Shown: positions 1-8,378, counted from the stretch's first letter. The stretch is 21,717 nt of DNA from Myxococcota bacterium (GCA_022710245.1 JAKLHH010000016.1:1-21717); one strand, 5' to 3'. The notes: a model not told the origin generated them from the letters alone. A program made the numbers and translations.

Positions 1-373
1 TACCGGTGCAGGAGGGCACACAGCTGTCGGGCTTGATCACCGTGCCGTCGGGCTTGGGCTTGCTGGCGTCGGGCTTGGTCACCGGGGCGTCGGGCTTGGT
101 CACCGAGGCGTCGGGCTTGGTCACCGGGCCGTCGGGCTTGGGCTTGCTGGCATCGGGCTTGGTCACCGAGGCGTCGGCCTTGGGTTTGCCGGCCTCGGGC
201 CTGGTCACCACCGTGTCGGGCCTGGTCGCCGCGCCGTCGGGCTGAGCGCCCGAGTCTCCGATGCTCGCGTCCACTGCCGGTCCGTCGGCCATGGGGGGCG
301 CGTTGCTCGACCCGCAGGCGGACACGAGGAGGGTGAGGGTGAGGGTGAGGAGGTGAGCGCACCGACCGGCCAT
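1..373 (-). CDS. KPD-repeat lipoprotein, N-terminal part (runs off window)
   Basis: The frame is open from an ATG at 373 to the window edge, giving 124 codons without a stop. The N-terminus is a short basic segment, a hydrophobic Leu/Thr run and a lipobox (LVSAC, Cys20), so this should be an SPII lipoprotein anchored in the envelope. From about residue 50 the visible chain is almost entirely a low-complexity linker built from VTKPDA, SKPKPDG and related units, a flexible Pro/Lys/Asp spacer. Near the edge the sequence leaves the repeat (KPDSCVPSC), so a folded, probably Cys-containing domain is likely to follow outside the window. A GGAG lies about 8 bases before the ATG. The linker resembles that of the kelch lipoprotein at 8379-9803, which suggests a shared linker type. 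Function cannot be assigned from this part. Confidence 0.8.
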   Translation of the reverse strand, partial: MAGRCAHLLTLTLTLLVSACGSSNAPPMADGPAVDASIGDSGAQPDGAATRPDTVVTRPEAGKPKADASVTKPDASKPKPDGPVTKPDASVTKPDAPVTKPDASKPKPDGTVIKPDSCVPSCTG

Positions 374-592
374 TGGCAACTCCGCTTCTGGACAACGGTC
401 GTACGGTGACCGGTGGCGGACCTTCCGGAGCAGGTCGGAGCCAGGCGGGCCGGGCGGGCGGCCTGGAGCGGCCGAGCCGGGCGGCGGGCCTGGTAGACAG
501 GCGCCCCTCCCGCCTGCGAAGATCCGCCCGCCATCCCCACCGAGGCGCAACAGGCGGCAGGCAGCGTCCTGCCACCAAGGAGGTCTGATCTC
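374..592. promoter_or_regulatory. Divergent intergenic region with promoters of both flanking genes (inferred)
   Basis: These 219 bases separate two divergently transcribed lipoprotein genes, so both promoters must lie here or just upstream. I see no clear -35/-10 pair or operator palindrome. A strong Shine-Dalgarno (AAGGAGG at 577-583) sits nine bases before the ATG of the rightward gene. An ORF starting with TTG across this stretch looks like a chance reading in GC-rich DNA. Confidence 0.35.
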
Positions 593-2752
593 ATGGCGCA
601 TCGAGCCAGCCGCCGGCTGCTCCTGGTCCTCGGCCTGACGCAGCTCTCCTGCGCGGGCACCCTGCCGGGGGGCGAGCCGCGCGTCATCACCGAGCAGCTC
701 CCCGTGCGGCGCGTCGTCCTCTACCAGAACGGCGTCGGCTACTTCGAGCGCGAGGGCAAGCTGCAGGGCAACGCGCTCACCCTCCACTGCCGGCCGAGCC
801 AGATCAACGACCTCCTCAAGTCGCTGACCGTCATCGACCGCGGCTCGGGGCGGCCGCTCTCGGTCTCGCTCCCCCTCGAGAAGGGCGGCGACCGGGTCCT
901 CGCCGAGCTGCCGAAGCAGGTGCGCGGCGCGGCCGGACTGCTCGACGTGCTCCGCGTCTTCCGCGGCGCGCGCGTGCGGCTCCACGGCCGGCGCGGCCAG
1001 GCCGCCGGCCGCGTGGTCGGCGTCGAGCAGGGGCTGGGCGAGGGCAAGCACGCGAGCAGCGCCTGGAGCGTCACCGTCAAGGAGGCGGGCGGGGACCTGG
1101 TCGTCTACCCGGTCAGCGCGCTCGAGCGGATCGAGCTCCTCGACCGCACCCTGGAGGCCGGCCTCGACAAGAGCCTCGACGTCTCCCTCGAGGAGGGGAG
1201 CTGGAAGTCGATCGCGCTCACCGTGCGCCTCGCCGGCGCCGAGGACCACGATCTGCTGGTCAGCTACATCGTCGAGATGCCGATGTGGAAGCCGGCCTAC
1301 CGGCTGGTGCTGCAGCGCGAGCGCCCGCCGCTCCTGCAGGGCTGGGCCGTGGTCGACAACGTCTCCGGCGAGTCGTGGCGCGACGTCTCGCTCTCGCTCG
1401 TCACCGGCACGCCGATGTCCTTCCTCTACGATCTGCACGCGCCGCGCTACGCCCGCCGCCCCGACCTCTCGCCGTCGCCGGAGGCGACCACGGTGCAGGC
1501 GCCGCCGCGCGACGAGGCGGGCTGGGGCGACGCGCCGGCGTCCGGGACCAGGGACGCCCTGCAGCGCGCCTACTCGCGCACCCGCGCCGCCGAGCGCGAC
1601 AGCAACGCCGAGCCGAGGGAGGAGCCGAAGGTGGAGCCGAAGCCGACAGAGCTCCGCGCCGCTCGCCACGCCTGGGCGCAGAAGGCCCCCGAGGCGATGA
1701 ACGTGATGCTGGAGAAGCAGCTCGAGCGCGTGAAGACCGAGGTCAAGGGCGAGAAGGTGGGCAGCCTCTTCCGCTACGACCTCAAGGACGCGGTCACCGT
1801 CCCCGACAGCTCCTCGACGCTGGTCAACATCGTCAACGCGCGCGTCCCCGGCGAGGAGGTCGCGCTCTTCCGCCCCGAGCTGACCGGCGGCCAGGCCGCC
1901 TCGCACCCCTACAGCGCGGTGAAGCTCACCAACGCCTCCGGCTTCGCGCTGGAGCAAGGCCCGGTGGCGATCTACTCGCGGGGGACCTTCGTCGGCGAGG
2001 GCTTCCTCGAGCGGATGGAGAAGGGCTCGACGCTCTTCCTCACCTACTCCATCGACGGCAGCGTGACGATGAGCCACACCGCGACGAGCGGCCAGCAGCC
2101 GGTCAGGCTCCTGCGCATCCAGCGCGGGATGATCGAGTCGGAGGTGATGGACTTCACCCGCACGACCTACACCGTCAGCAACCAGCACGACACGCCGCTC
2201 GTCACCTACGTCAAGTCGCTGCGCCCCTCGCGCGAGTACAAGCTGCGCCGGCCGCCGGCGGGCACGGTGCAGACCGCGGAGGCGAGCTTCGTGCCGGTCC
2301 GCGTGCCGGCGCACGGCAAGCGGGAGCTGGTCGTCGAGTGGAGCTCGCCGGTGCGGCGCTGGATCGGGATCGACACCTCGCTCGCGGGCACCGTGCTCAA
2401 GCTCTACCTCGGCCAGGGCGAGGTGCCGGCCTCGGTCAAGCCCGTGCTGCAGAAGATCCTCGCGGCCAAGGAGAAGCTGGAGAAGGCCGAGGCCGAGCAG
2501 GCGCGCATCTCGGGGCTCAAGTCGACCCTCTCCGAGGACCAGGAGAGCGTGCGGCGGAACCTCGACCTGCTGCGCAAGAGCCGCGGCAACGAGGGCCTCA
2601 AGGCGACGCTGACGAAGAGCCTCGCCTCCCTCGAGGAGCAGCTGAGCAAGCTCACCGCCCGCTTCGTCAAGCTCGACGAGGAGAAGGCGGCGCTGCAGAG
2701 CGAGATGCAGGCGCTGATCGGGCGGGTCACGGTGGAGGGAGCGGCGCGCTGA
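593..2752 (+). CDS. DUF4139-domain lipoprotein with C-terminal coiled coil
   Basis: The product has 719 residues. The N-terminus is a signal peptide with a lipobox ending at Cys20 (TQLSC), so it is probably envelope-anchored. Residues 40-60 contain VVLYQNGVGYFER, the usual opening of DUF4139/MuiA-like proteins. The core DUF4139 signatures follow: MPMWKPAYRLVL with VVDNVSGESWRDVSLSL (about residues 225-275), then later NIVNARVPGEEVALFRPEL and VAIYSRGTFVGEGFLE. Residues about 310-375 are a charged, Pro/Glu/Arg-rich linker. The last 95 or so residues are heptad-like and rich in Lys, Glu and Leu, a probable coiled coil. The family has no established biochemical activity; MuiA was named for mucoidy inhibition. 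The start is fixed by AAGGAGG at 577-583. A small membrane-protein gene follows 110 bases downstream, with a GC hairpin in between. Confidence 0.85.
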   Translation: MAHRASRRLLLVLGLTQLSCAGTLPGGEPRVITEQLPVRRVVLYQNGVGYFEREGKLQGNALTLHCRPSQINDLLKSLTVIDRGSGRPLSVSLPLEKGGDRVLAELPKQVRGAAGLLDVLRVFRGARVRLHGRRGQAAGRVVGVEQGLGEGKHASSAWSVTVKEAGGDLVVYPVSALERIELLDRTLEAGLDKSLDVSLEEGSWKSIALTVRLAGAEDHDLLVSYIVEMPMWKPAYRLVLQRERPPLLQGWAVVDNVSGESWRDVSLSLVTGTPMSFLYDLHAPRYARRPDLSPSPEATTVQAPPRDEAGWGDAPASGTRDALQRAYSRTRAAERDSNAEPREEPKVEPKPTELRAARHAWAQKAPEAMNVMLEKQLERVKTEVKGEKVGSLFRYDLKDAVTVPDSSSTLVNIVNARVPGEEVALFRPELTGGQAASHPYSAVKLTNASGFALEQGPVAIYSRGTFVGEGFLERMEKGSTLFLTYSIDGSVTMSHTATSGQQPVRLLRIQRGMIESEVMDFTRTTYTVSNQHDTPLVTYVKSLRPSREYKLRRPPAGTVQTAEASFVPVRVPAHGKRELVVEWSSPVRRWIGIDTSLAGTVLKLYLGQGEVPASVKPVLQKILAAKEKLEKAEAEQARISGLKSTLSEDQESVRRNLDLLRKSRGNEGLKATLTKSLASLEEQLSKLTARFVKLDEEKAALQSEMQALIGRVTVEGAAR

Positions 2753-2804
2753 GGCGGATCACGGCGCGCTGGGTCCTCCTGGGTCCTCCTGGTCCTCCTG
2801 GCCC

Positions 2805-2827
2805 GGCCGTCCGGCGGTCCGGCGGCC
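2805..2827 (+). terminator. GC-rich hairpin between two same-strand genes
   Basis: The arms at 2805-2814 and 2819-2827 form a nine-base-pair stem with one bulged T and a CGGT loop. The hairpin lies 52 bases after the stop of the DUF4139 gene and ahead of the next start. No T-tract follows, so it could be a weak or factor-dependent terminator, an mRNA-processing hairpin, or chance in GC-rich DNA. Just upstream is a short GGGTCCTCCT direct repeat (2770-2800). Confidence 0.35.
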
Positions 2828-2862
2828 CGTGCTACCATCTCGCCCCTTCGAGGAGAGGTCCG

Positions 2863-3369
2863 ATGACCGAGCTCGGGTCCGGGAGCGGGGTGAAGATAGT
2901 GCAGGACGGGCAGCGGCTGCGGATCGTCAACACCCGCACGGCGTCCCTGGCGACCCTGGCCTTCGTGCTCTCTCTGCTGACGCTCCTCCCGGGGGCCGGC
3001 GGCGCCGTGGCGATGGTCCAGGGCACCTGGACCCTCGGCCTCATCCTCGTCGCCATCGGCGGCCTCGCCGCGGCGGGGCTGGCGGTGACGATCGCGGCGA
3101 TCCGGCGGCGGCGGCGGACGCCCCTCGGAGAGCTCGTCCCGGTCGCGATCATCGACCTCGAGGCGCGGGTCCTCTGCGACGGGGCGGGGCGCGTGCTGGC
3201 GCCGCTCGAGCAGGTCCGCTTCCAGCGCACCTTCCAGATCGGCTCGAGCTCGCCCGGCCTGGCGGCGGTCTTCTCCGGGCAGCGGCTGATGCTGGCCCGC
3301 GGCAACCCCTTCGCCGGCGGTCTCGGCTCCCTGGAGGCTGCGCTCAGGCAGCGCGGGCTGGCGCGCTGA
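2863..3369 (+). CDS. Small membrane protein with two predicted helices, unknown function
   Basis: The product has 168 residues. The ATG at 2863 follows an AGGAGAGG Shine-Dalgarno at 2851-2858. There is a short hydrophilic N-terminus, one hydrophobic segment at about residues 27-50, a second at about 55-80 that ends in an RRRRR cluster, and a soluble C-terminal domain of about 85 residues. By the positive-inside rule both termini would be cytoplasmic. The C-terminal part (VPVAIIDLEARVLCDGAGRV, QVRFQRTFQI) reads like a small beta-rich domain. I do not recognise the family. It lies downstream of the DUF4139 lipoprotein on the same strand and may be partly co-transcribed with it. Confidence 0.8.
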   Translation: MTELGSGSGVKIVQDGQRLRIVNTRTASLATLAFVLSLLTLLPGAGGAVAMVQGTWTLGLILVAIGGLAAAGLAVTIAAIRRRRRTPLGELVPVAIIDLEARVLCDGAGRVLAPLEQVRFQRTFQIGSSSPGLAAVFSGQRLMLARGNPFAGGLGSLEAALRQRGLAR

Positions 3370-3402
3370 GGATCGGGTTCGCATGTGCGAGCACCGCGCT
3401 GG

Positions 3403-4503
3403 TCACTCGGCGAGCTTGTGCACCAGGCGCAGCACCGTGCGGGCCACCGCGTGGTTGTACTGCGGGTCGAGCGCGGCGCTGGTGTCGGCCGCCTTGTGAT
3501 AGCCGGTGAAGTCCAGCCCCGAGAGCATCACCGAAGGGATCCCCTGCCGGGCGAAGCTGGCGTGGTCGCTCGCGTCCCAGTAGCGGGTATCGGCGACCGG
3601 TCTGGCCATGTTGCCCTTCAGCTTCAAGCTCAGCGCGGCGGCGTGCACGGGGTTCTGCGCGGCGGCCGCGGCGCTGTCACCGCCGACCATGAAGACCTGC
3701 CGGGGGTCGGCGCTGCGGCCGACCATCTCGAGGTTGATGACGCCGACGATCTTCCGGGTCGGGAACTGCTGGCGCAGGGCGGCGGCCACCGCCGCGGAGC
3801 CCTTGATGCCCTGCTCCTCGGCCGAGGGGAAGACGAAGAGCACGTCGCGCCGGAGCGGCTTGCGTCCCATGCGCGCGGCGCGCCCGAGGACGTCGGAGAC
3901 ATAGAGAGCGGCGGCGACCCCCGAGGCGTTGTCGTTGGCGCCCTGATAGGCGGGGGAGGAGCCCCGCTGCAGACGGGTGAGACCATCCAGGTGCGCCATC
4001 ACGACCACCGTCTCGCCAGTCCCGCCGCTCCCGCGCTGCAGGCCCACCACGTTGGTGCTGGTCGTCGTGCCGCCCCCCCGGACCTGGAACTGGAACGGCT
4101 GCAGGTAGCGCTGCAGGCCCGCCTGACCCTCACCCGCCGGCAGCGCCTCTTGCTCCTGCAACCGTCCGGCGACCCGGCGCGCCAGGCTGTTGTAGTGGCG
4201 GTGAGTGGGGTCTCGCTGCGAGACATGGCTGGTCAGCCCGGCCAGGTCCTCCCGGATCTCCACGCCATCCCGTCGGTACCCGAGACGGCGCATCCGCGCC
4301 TGCGCGTGGGCGCGCTCCCTGCCCGACTCCATCCGCGCGAGCTGGCCCGGCATGCCCGCCAGGACCTGGCGTCCCTGGGCAGCGGCGCGCGCTCCCGCGA
4401 GCCTCGGCCGCGGGTGGTCGGCCCTCGCCGTCCGCGAAGGGGCTGCGCTCAGCACGATGAGCGCCGTCGCCACCACCGACCCCCGCATCAGTCTGCGCCG
4501 CAT
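3403..4503 (-). CDS. Secreted M28-family zinc aminopeptidase/carboxypeptidase
   Basis: The product has 366 residues. The ATG at 4503 is preceded by an AGGAGGA-like site and gives a Sec signal (hydrophobic SVVATALIVLSAAP, likely cleavage near residue 28); longer upstream readings lack one. Residues 165-366 show the M28 co-catalytic zinc pattern in order: His171/Asp173 in AHLDG, bridging Asp191 in GANDNASG, catalytic Glu229 with ligand Glu230 in SAEEQG, Glu259 in NLEMVGR, and His336 in GYHKAAD. The fourth ligand position is usually Asp in classical members and is Glu here. Residues 30-160 form an extra, mostly helical N-terminal region. The expected role is release of N-terminal amino acids from peptides outside the cytoplasm, fitting a proteolytic or scavenging lifestyle; specificity cannot be read from sequence. 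It is convergent with the small membrane-protein gene, 33 bases apart. Confidence 0.88.
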   Translation of the reverse strand: MRRRLMRGSVVATALIVLSAAPSRTARADHPRPRLAGARAAAQGRQVLAGMPGQLARMESGRERAHAQARMRRLGYRRDGVEIREDLAGLTSHVSQRDPTHRHYNSLARRVAGRLQEQEALPAGEGQAGLQRYLQPFQFQVRGGGTTTSTNVVGLQRGSGGTGETVVVMAHLDGLTRLQRGSSPAYQGANDNASGVAAALYVSDVLGRAARMGRKPLRRDVLFVFPSAEEQGIKGSAAVAAALRQQFPTRKIVGVINLEMVGRSADPRQVFMVGGDSAAAAAQNPVHAAALSLKLKGNMARPVADTRYWDASDHASFARQGIPSVMLSGLDFTGYHKAADTSAALDPQYNHAVARTVLRLVHKLAE

Positions 4504-5029
4504 GAGTCTCCTCCTCTGCGCCGGCTCTCCGCCTCGCAGGGGCAGCGTTGCAGAGGGCGTGCCACGCGGCGCCCGTCGCCAGTCGTTCAACCCAGCGGTC
4601 AGGCGCGAGGCCGCGGGCCGAGGCAGCTGGCCACCTCGGCTACCTGGCCTTGCCGAGCGCCAGCAGGTGCGACGGGAGTGACCGAGGCGGCGTGACGAGC
4701 GCGATGCGGCCGCGGCCGCGACGAGCCCCTTCCGAAGACCTCGCCGAGAAGACGTGGGTCTCGATGGCGAAGACGTGGCGGAGCAGATCGTGCCACGACA
4801 GCCTGGGTCGCGGCGGGCGGGGCGGGCTCGCCCGGCCCCGTCAGCGGGTCCGGCGCGTCGTGACCAGATCAGGACATCCGGGCGCCGACTGGCCAGGACG
4901 TATCCGCGCGGGGGCAGCTTCTTGCCATGGCCTCGCCCTTCAGCGGGACCAACCCCCAGGAAAGGCTCGCGACACGGAGCCTGCCGCGCTGGATCGACAG
5001 TTGCTACCTGGCGGTGCAAGGAGGTGCCG
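4504..5029. other. 526-base intergenic region, no convincing gene
   Basis: This region separates the divergent M28 peptidase and glycosidase-like lipoprotein genes. ORFs across it on both strands are Arg/Ala/Pro-rich and lack family features, so I treat them as chance. It should hold both promoters, but I cannot place -35/-10 elements. At 4819-4839 there is a strong GC hairpin (GGGGCGGGC pairing with GCCCGGCCCC, one bulge, very short loop) with no T-tract. A very good Shine-Dalgarno, AAGGAGGTG at 5018-5026, decides the start of the rightward gene. Confidence 0.5.
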
Positions 5030-7171
5030 ATGACACGACGAGGGCTGTCCTGCCTCTGCCTCGCGCTGATGGTCTCGTCCCCGGGGTGCACGGGAGAGCT
5101 CGGCAGCGCCGAGGGCTCCCGCCAGACGGCGGCGGGCTCGGCGATCGATGCGCTGGTCAGCCAGCTCTACCGAGGCGCGCTCGGCCGCGAGGGAGAGCCC
5201 CAGGGGCTCGCCGGGTGGACCGCCTGGATGCGTTCGCAGACCTGCCCGACCCGGGTCGAGGGCGTCGTGCGCGGCTTCTATCAGAGCCCGGAGTACCAGG
5301 GGCGGCCCCTCGACGCGGCGGGCCGCATCGACACGCTCTATCGGGGGGTCCTCGGTCGCGAGGCCGATCCCCTGGGCAAGCAAGGCTGGTTGACGCATCA
5401 CCTCGCTGGCCACCCGATCGGCGACCTCGCCGTGCAGTTCACGCTGAGCGCGGAGTTCGCGCCGACCCGCACAGCGATCTGCACCGAGGGCAGCGCCCCT
5501 CCGACGCCTCCGACGCCTCCGACGACGCCTCCGGCTCCCGCGAACGCCGAGCTGGAGCGCTACGTGGTGATGGAGTACGAGGCCTGGCACGGACCACAAA
5601 TTCGCCGCTGGGACTCCCCGATCCTGCCCACCCTCTCCAGCAGCAGCATGGCGGCGCTGGGCGGCGGGTATGACTCGTCGGACCGCGCGATCATCGATCA
5701 GCACTACCGCTGGATGATCGAGATGGGCGTCGACGCTGTCCTGCTGGACCACACCAACAACGTGGCCTGCACCTTCGCGGCCTCGACGTACAGCAGCGAG
5801 ATCCCGAGCATCATCATCGCGAAGTACGTCGCCAACGGAAGGCAGCTCCCGGAGGAGTACCAGCGCTACTTCGAGGGCATCTCGAGCGCCATCCAGCAAC
5901 CGATCCCGAACGTGCCGAAGACCGCCGCCGGCGACCAGCAGCTGCTGCAGTGGATCCGCGGCGTGCTCGGCTGCCAGCCCAATGACGCGTTCGCGGTGGC
6001 GATGGGAGCCATCCGCGACAACAACGCGGAGATCATCCGCGTCTTCGAAGAGCTCGGGCGCATCCACGGCAAGCAGGTCCGGGTCATCCCGCTGCTGGGC
6101 GGCTACGAGCCGACCGCCTGGGAGCCTCTGCCCTCGAGGGGCAACCGCACCGCCTGGGAGCTGCAGGTGGAGTTCTATGCCCAGCTGCTGGCTGCCCGAC
6201 CGAGCGTGGCCACCCTCTATGGCGGCAAGCCGCTCATGGTCGCCTACTTCTCGGCGCCGACCTTCTCTTACCGCTTCGCCGATCTCGATCGCATCGCCAG
6301 CACGAGCTTCCCGCAGCTCACCCTGCGCAAGATGGGCGGCTACCTCTCGAACCAGATCGGAAACGTCGGCTACACCGGCAGCGGGGCGCTCGGCCTGCCG
6401 ACCTTCGATCGGCTCTGGACCTGGATCGACCGCTTGAACTCTCGAGCGGCTCCCAGCACCGGTCCGTCGTATGCCACGTCCCAGGGGCAGGTCGAGTCCT
6501 TCACCGTGACCATGGCGAACCCGGCTCACGATGGCTGGGGTGATCGGGCCAAGCAGCTACCGACGACTCAGGGGGATCTGCGCCGGGGAGGAGCGACCTT
6601 CCACGCCTTCATGGACCTCGCGCAGCAGCTCAGGCCTCGCTTCCTCTTCATCAACCAGTTCAATGAATTCGTGAAGGGCGACCAGGGCTGGGACGAGGAG
6701 ACGACCAACGACATCGAGCCCACCACGCTCTGGGGCAGGAAGTACCTCGACCTGGTCAAGGCGAGGGTCGCCCAGTACCGCCAGGTGGTGGGAGGCAACG
6801 CCCCGACCCCGGGTGGCGGCAGCAACCCGCCGCCGTCGACGCCCCCGGGCGGACGCGGGCCGATCGGCTGGCTGGACTCGGTGAAGGGAGGGATCGCCAG
6901 CGGCTGGGCCTGCGACCCGGACGCGCCGTCGACGTCCATCGCCGTACACCTCTACGTCGGCGGGCCTGCCGGCAGCGGCGCCGTGGTCCATGGCGTCGCG
7001 GCCAACCAGGGCAACGAGCCGGCGGTCACGAACGCCTGTGGGGGAGGCACCGCCCATCGGTTCCAGCTGGTGCTCCCGGGCGTGGCCGCGGGCCAGCAGG
7101 TGTTCGCCTATGGCATCGACGCCACCTCCGACCCCAACCTCCAGCTCAGCGGCTCGCCCAGGACGATGTGA
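5030..7171 (+). CDS. Lipoprotein with DUF4214, glycosidase-like TIM barrel and GWACDPD module
   Basis: The product has 713 residues. The start at 5030 is fixed by AAGGAGGTG three bases upstream and by the signal peptide directly after it (lipobox SSPGC, Cys20). Residues about 38-150 carry two DUF4214-type units (SQLYRGALGREGEPQG and DTLYRGVLGREADPLG). A Pro/Thr linker (156-170) leads to a domain of about 415 residues (177-585) that resembles GH99/GH71-type or DUF5010-type glycoside-hydrolase barrels. Its signs are an opening VVMEYEAWHG, VDAVLLDHTN, KPLMVAYFS, and a late FINQFNEFVKGDQGW followed by DIEPT, where Glu546 is a candidate catalytic residue. After a Pro/Gly linker, residues 612-713 contain GWLDSVKGG and GWACDPD, a beta-sandwich module common in bacterial surface proteins. 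A role in binding or cutting extracellular polysaccharide is inferred; the exact GH family is uncertain. Confidence 0.82.
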   Translation: MTRRGLSCLCLALMVSSPGCTGELGSAEGSRQTAAGSAIDALVSQLYRGALGREGEPQGLAGWTAWMRSQTCPTRVEGVVRGFYQSPEYQGRPLDAAGRIDTLYRGVLGREADPLGKQGWLTHHLAGHPIGDLAVQFTLSAEFAPTRTAICTEGSAPPTPPTPPTTPPAPANAELERYVVMEYEAWHGPQIRRWDSPILPTLSSSSMAALGGGYDSSDRAIIDQHYRWMIEMGVDAVLLDHTNNVACTFAASTYSSEIPSIIIAKYVANGRQLPEEYQRYFEGISSAIQQPIPNVPKTAAGDQQLLQWIRGVLGCQPNDAFAVAMGAIRDNNAEIIRVFEELGRIHGKQVRVIPLLGGYEPTAWEPLPSRGNRTAWELQVEFYAQLLAARPSVATLYGGKPLMVAYFSAPTFSYRFADLDRIASTSFPQLTLRKMGGYLSNQIGNVGYTGSGALGLPTFDRLWTWIDRLNSRAAPSTGPSYATSQGQVESFTVTMANPAHDGWGDRAKQLPTTQGDLRRGGATFHAFMDLAQQLRPRFLFINQFNEFVKGDQGWDEETTNDIEPTTLWGRKYLDLVKARVAQYRQVVGGNAPTPGGGSNPPPSTPPGGRGPIGWLDSVKGGIASGWACDPDAPSTSIAVHLYVGGPAGSGAVVHGVAANQGNEPAVTNACGGGTAHRFQLVLPGVAAGQQVFAYGIDATSDPNLQLSGSPRTM

Positions 7172-7178
7172 GGCAGCT

Positions 7179-7202
7179 CGACGCTGACTGCAGCGCGCGT
7201 CG
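7179..7202. terminator. Possible bidirectional terminator between convergent genes
   Basis: The 36-base gap between two convergent stops contains an inverted repeat: CGAC then GCTG on the left, CAGC, a four-base bulge and GTCG on the right, with an ACTG loop. It could terminate both transcripts, but it has no T-tract and only eight base pairs. Confidence 0.3.
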
Positions 7203-7207
7203 TCGGC

Positions 7208-7978
7208 TCAGTTCTGACAGACCGCCGGGTAGGTCGGGTCCCCCACCTTGCAGCAGTTCGTGCAGCGCTGCGCCGAGAAGGTCCCCTGGCTGGCGATGCA
7301 CCAGGCGAAGCCGTCGGCGAACTGCTCGCAGTGCGAGCAGAAGACGCAGTGCCACGAGCCGAAGCTCACGTTGCCCGTCGCCCAGCCGAAGTCGCCGGAG
7401 CCGCAGTAGGCGGTGCCGCAGCCGGGCGTCGCGCCCGCCGCGCTCTGGAAGTCGGTGAGGCCAGAGAGGCCGCAGCTGTTCGGCACGCCCACCGGGATCT
7501 CGCAGCCGTCCTTCGGGTCGCCGTTGCAGTCCTGGTAGGGCGGCACGCAGGTGCGGCCGCAGTCCCCTCCGGAGCAGGTCGCGCTCGCGTTGGGGCCAGC
7601 CGAGCAGTGGCGGCTGCACTTGCCGCAGTGCTCGGGGTCCTCGAGGAGGTTCGTCTCGCAGCCGTCGGCCATGCTGCCGTTGCAGTCGCCCCACCCCTCG
7701 TCGCAGGTGAGGTCCATGCACCGCCCCTGGATACAGGTCCCCTTCGCGTGAGGTGCCTTGCAGCTCCCGCTCGTGCAGCCGCTGTCGGGCTGCGCCAGGT
7801 CCGGGGTCCCGGGCATCGCGTCGCTCGTCGGGACCGGCGGCGCTGACTCCTCGGAGCGCGGCTCGCCGCCCGCCCGCTGGTCCGGGATGAGGCCCTGGTC
7901 GGCCAGCTCGTAGCCAGGGTTCGGCACGGTGCAGCCCACGAGGAGCAGCACGAGCCAGGCAGAGATGATCGGACGCAC
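7208..7978 (-). CDS. Cys-rich lipoprotein with DCNG/DGCE repeats
   Basis: The product has 256 residues starting at a GTG at 7978. GGAGG at 7984-7988 lies five bases upstream, and the hydrophobic run ending in the lipobox LLVGC (Cys16) begins at once; a start further upstream would bury the signal. After a Pro/Asp/Ser linker to about residue 65 the protein is very rich in Cys. Two copies of a repeat frequent in myxobacterial surface proteins are visible: CDEGWGDCNGSMADGCET (92-109, followed by HCGKCSRHC) and CVPPYQDCNGDPKDGCE (144-160). The last 70 residues form a different cluster (CVFCSHC, CTNCC) that is probably disulfide-bonded. It is likely an envelope or surface protein stabilised by disulfides; no enzymatic motif is seen. 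It is convergent with the glycosidase-like lipoprotein. Confidence 0.82.
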   Translation of the reverse strand: MRPIISAWLVLLLVGCTVPNPGYELADQGLIPDQRAGGEPRSEESAPPVPTSDAMPGTPDLAQPDSGCTSGSCKAPHAKGTCIQGRCMDLTCDEGWGDCNGSMADGCETNLLEDPEHCGKCSRHCSAGPNASATCSGGDCGRTCVPPYQDCNGDPKDGCEIPVGVPNSCGLSGLTDFQSAAGATPGCGTAYCGSGDFGWATGNVSFGSWHCVFCSHCEQFADGFAWCIASQGTFSAQRCTNCCKVGDPTYPAVCQN

Positions 7979-8378
7979 GACAACCTCCGTTTCCCCCACC
8001 CGCCAGGGGGGATCCGTGGGCCGCACGTTGTCTTCGCAAGATCCGATCCACGGGACGCCGGCGCAGAACTACCCTGTCGCAAAGGTCAACGGCGCAGAAC
8101 GCGCCTCTGAAAGCCGGAGGCTCTCCGGGGGCGCTGGGCCTCAAGGTGGCCGCAGCAACCGCCACCACGCGGCTCAGGTGCGCGCGACCCTGCGGCAGGT
8201 GCGCGCGACCCTGCGGCGCCGGTGCGCGCGACCCTGCGGCGCCGGTCCGCGCGGCCGGCAGGCCCTGGCGAGGCTGCTAAACTTCCTCCGATCCCGCCCG
8301 TTGATGCTCTGGAAGACGGCAACGTGTGAGCCCGTGAGCGCCCGACCCTTCGATCGCCACCCCTTGCCAAGGATGACC
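7979..8378. other. 400-base divergent intergenic region
   Basis: This region lies between the divergent Cys-rich and kelch lipoprotein genes and should contain both promoters; none can be placed with confidence. It holds a perfect six-base-pair hairpin (CCGGAG, GCT loop, CTCCGG at 8114-8128) and a GC-rich tandem repeat (8176-8256, listed separately). I see no believable gene: the forward frame across it is an upstream extension of the kelch ORF that lacks a signal peptide and shows only Arg-rich repeat translation. Confidence 0.5.
8176..8256. repeat. GC-rich tandem repeat, period 21-23 bases
   Basis: GGTGCGCGCGACCCTGCGGC starts at 8177, 8198 and 8221, followed by a degenerate copy (GGTCCGCGCGGCC) at 8244. 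The 20-base core is identical in the first three copies while the spacing varies (21, 23, 23), so the repeat does not keep a reading frame. It lies 120-200 bases upstream of the kelch lipoprotein start. Confidence 0.85.

Noticed and set aside
2770..2800. Collagen-like GPPGPP coding repeat
   Set aside because: It appears only in a frame that reads through the end of the DUF4139 gene. It is a short intergenic GGGTCCTCCT repeat lying between two well-supported genes.
4599..4796. Small minus-strand gene in the gap upstream of the peptidase
   Set aside because: It has Arg/Pro/Ala-rich composition, no Shine-Dalgarno and no recognisable feature, typical of chance ORFs in this GC-rich DNA.
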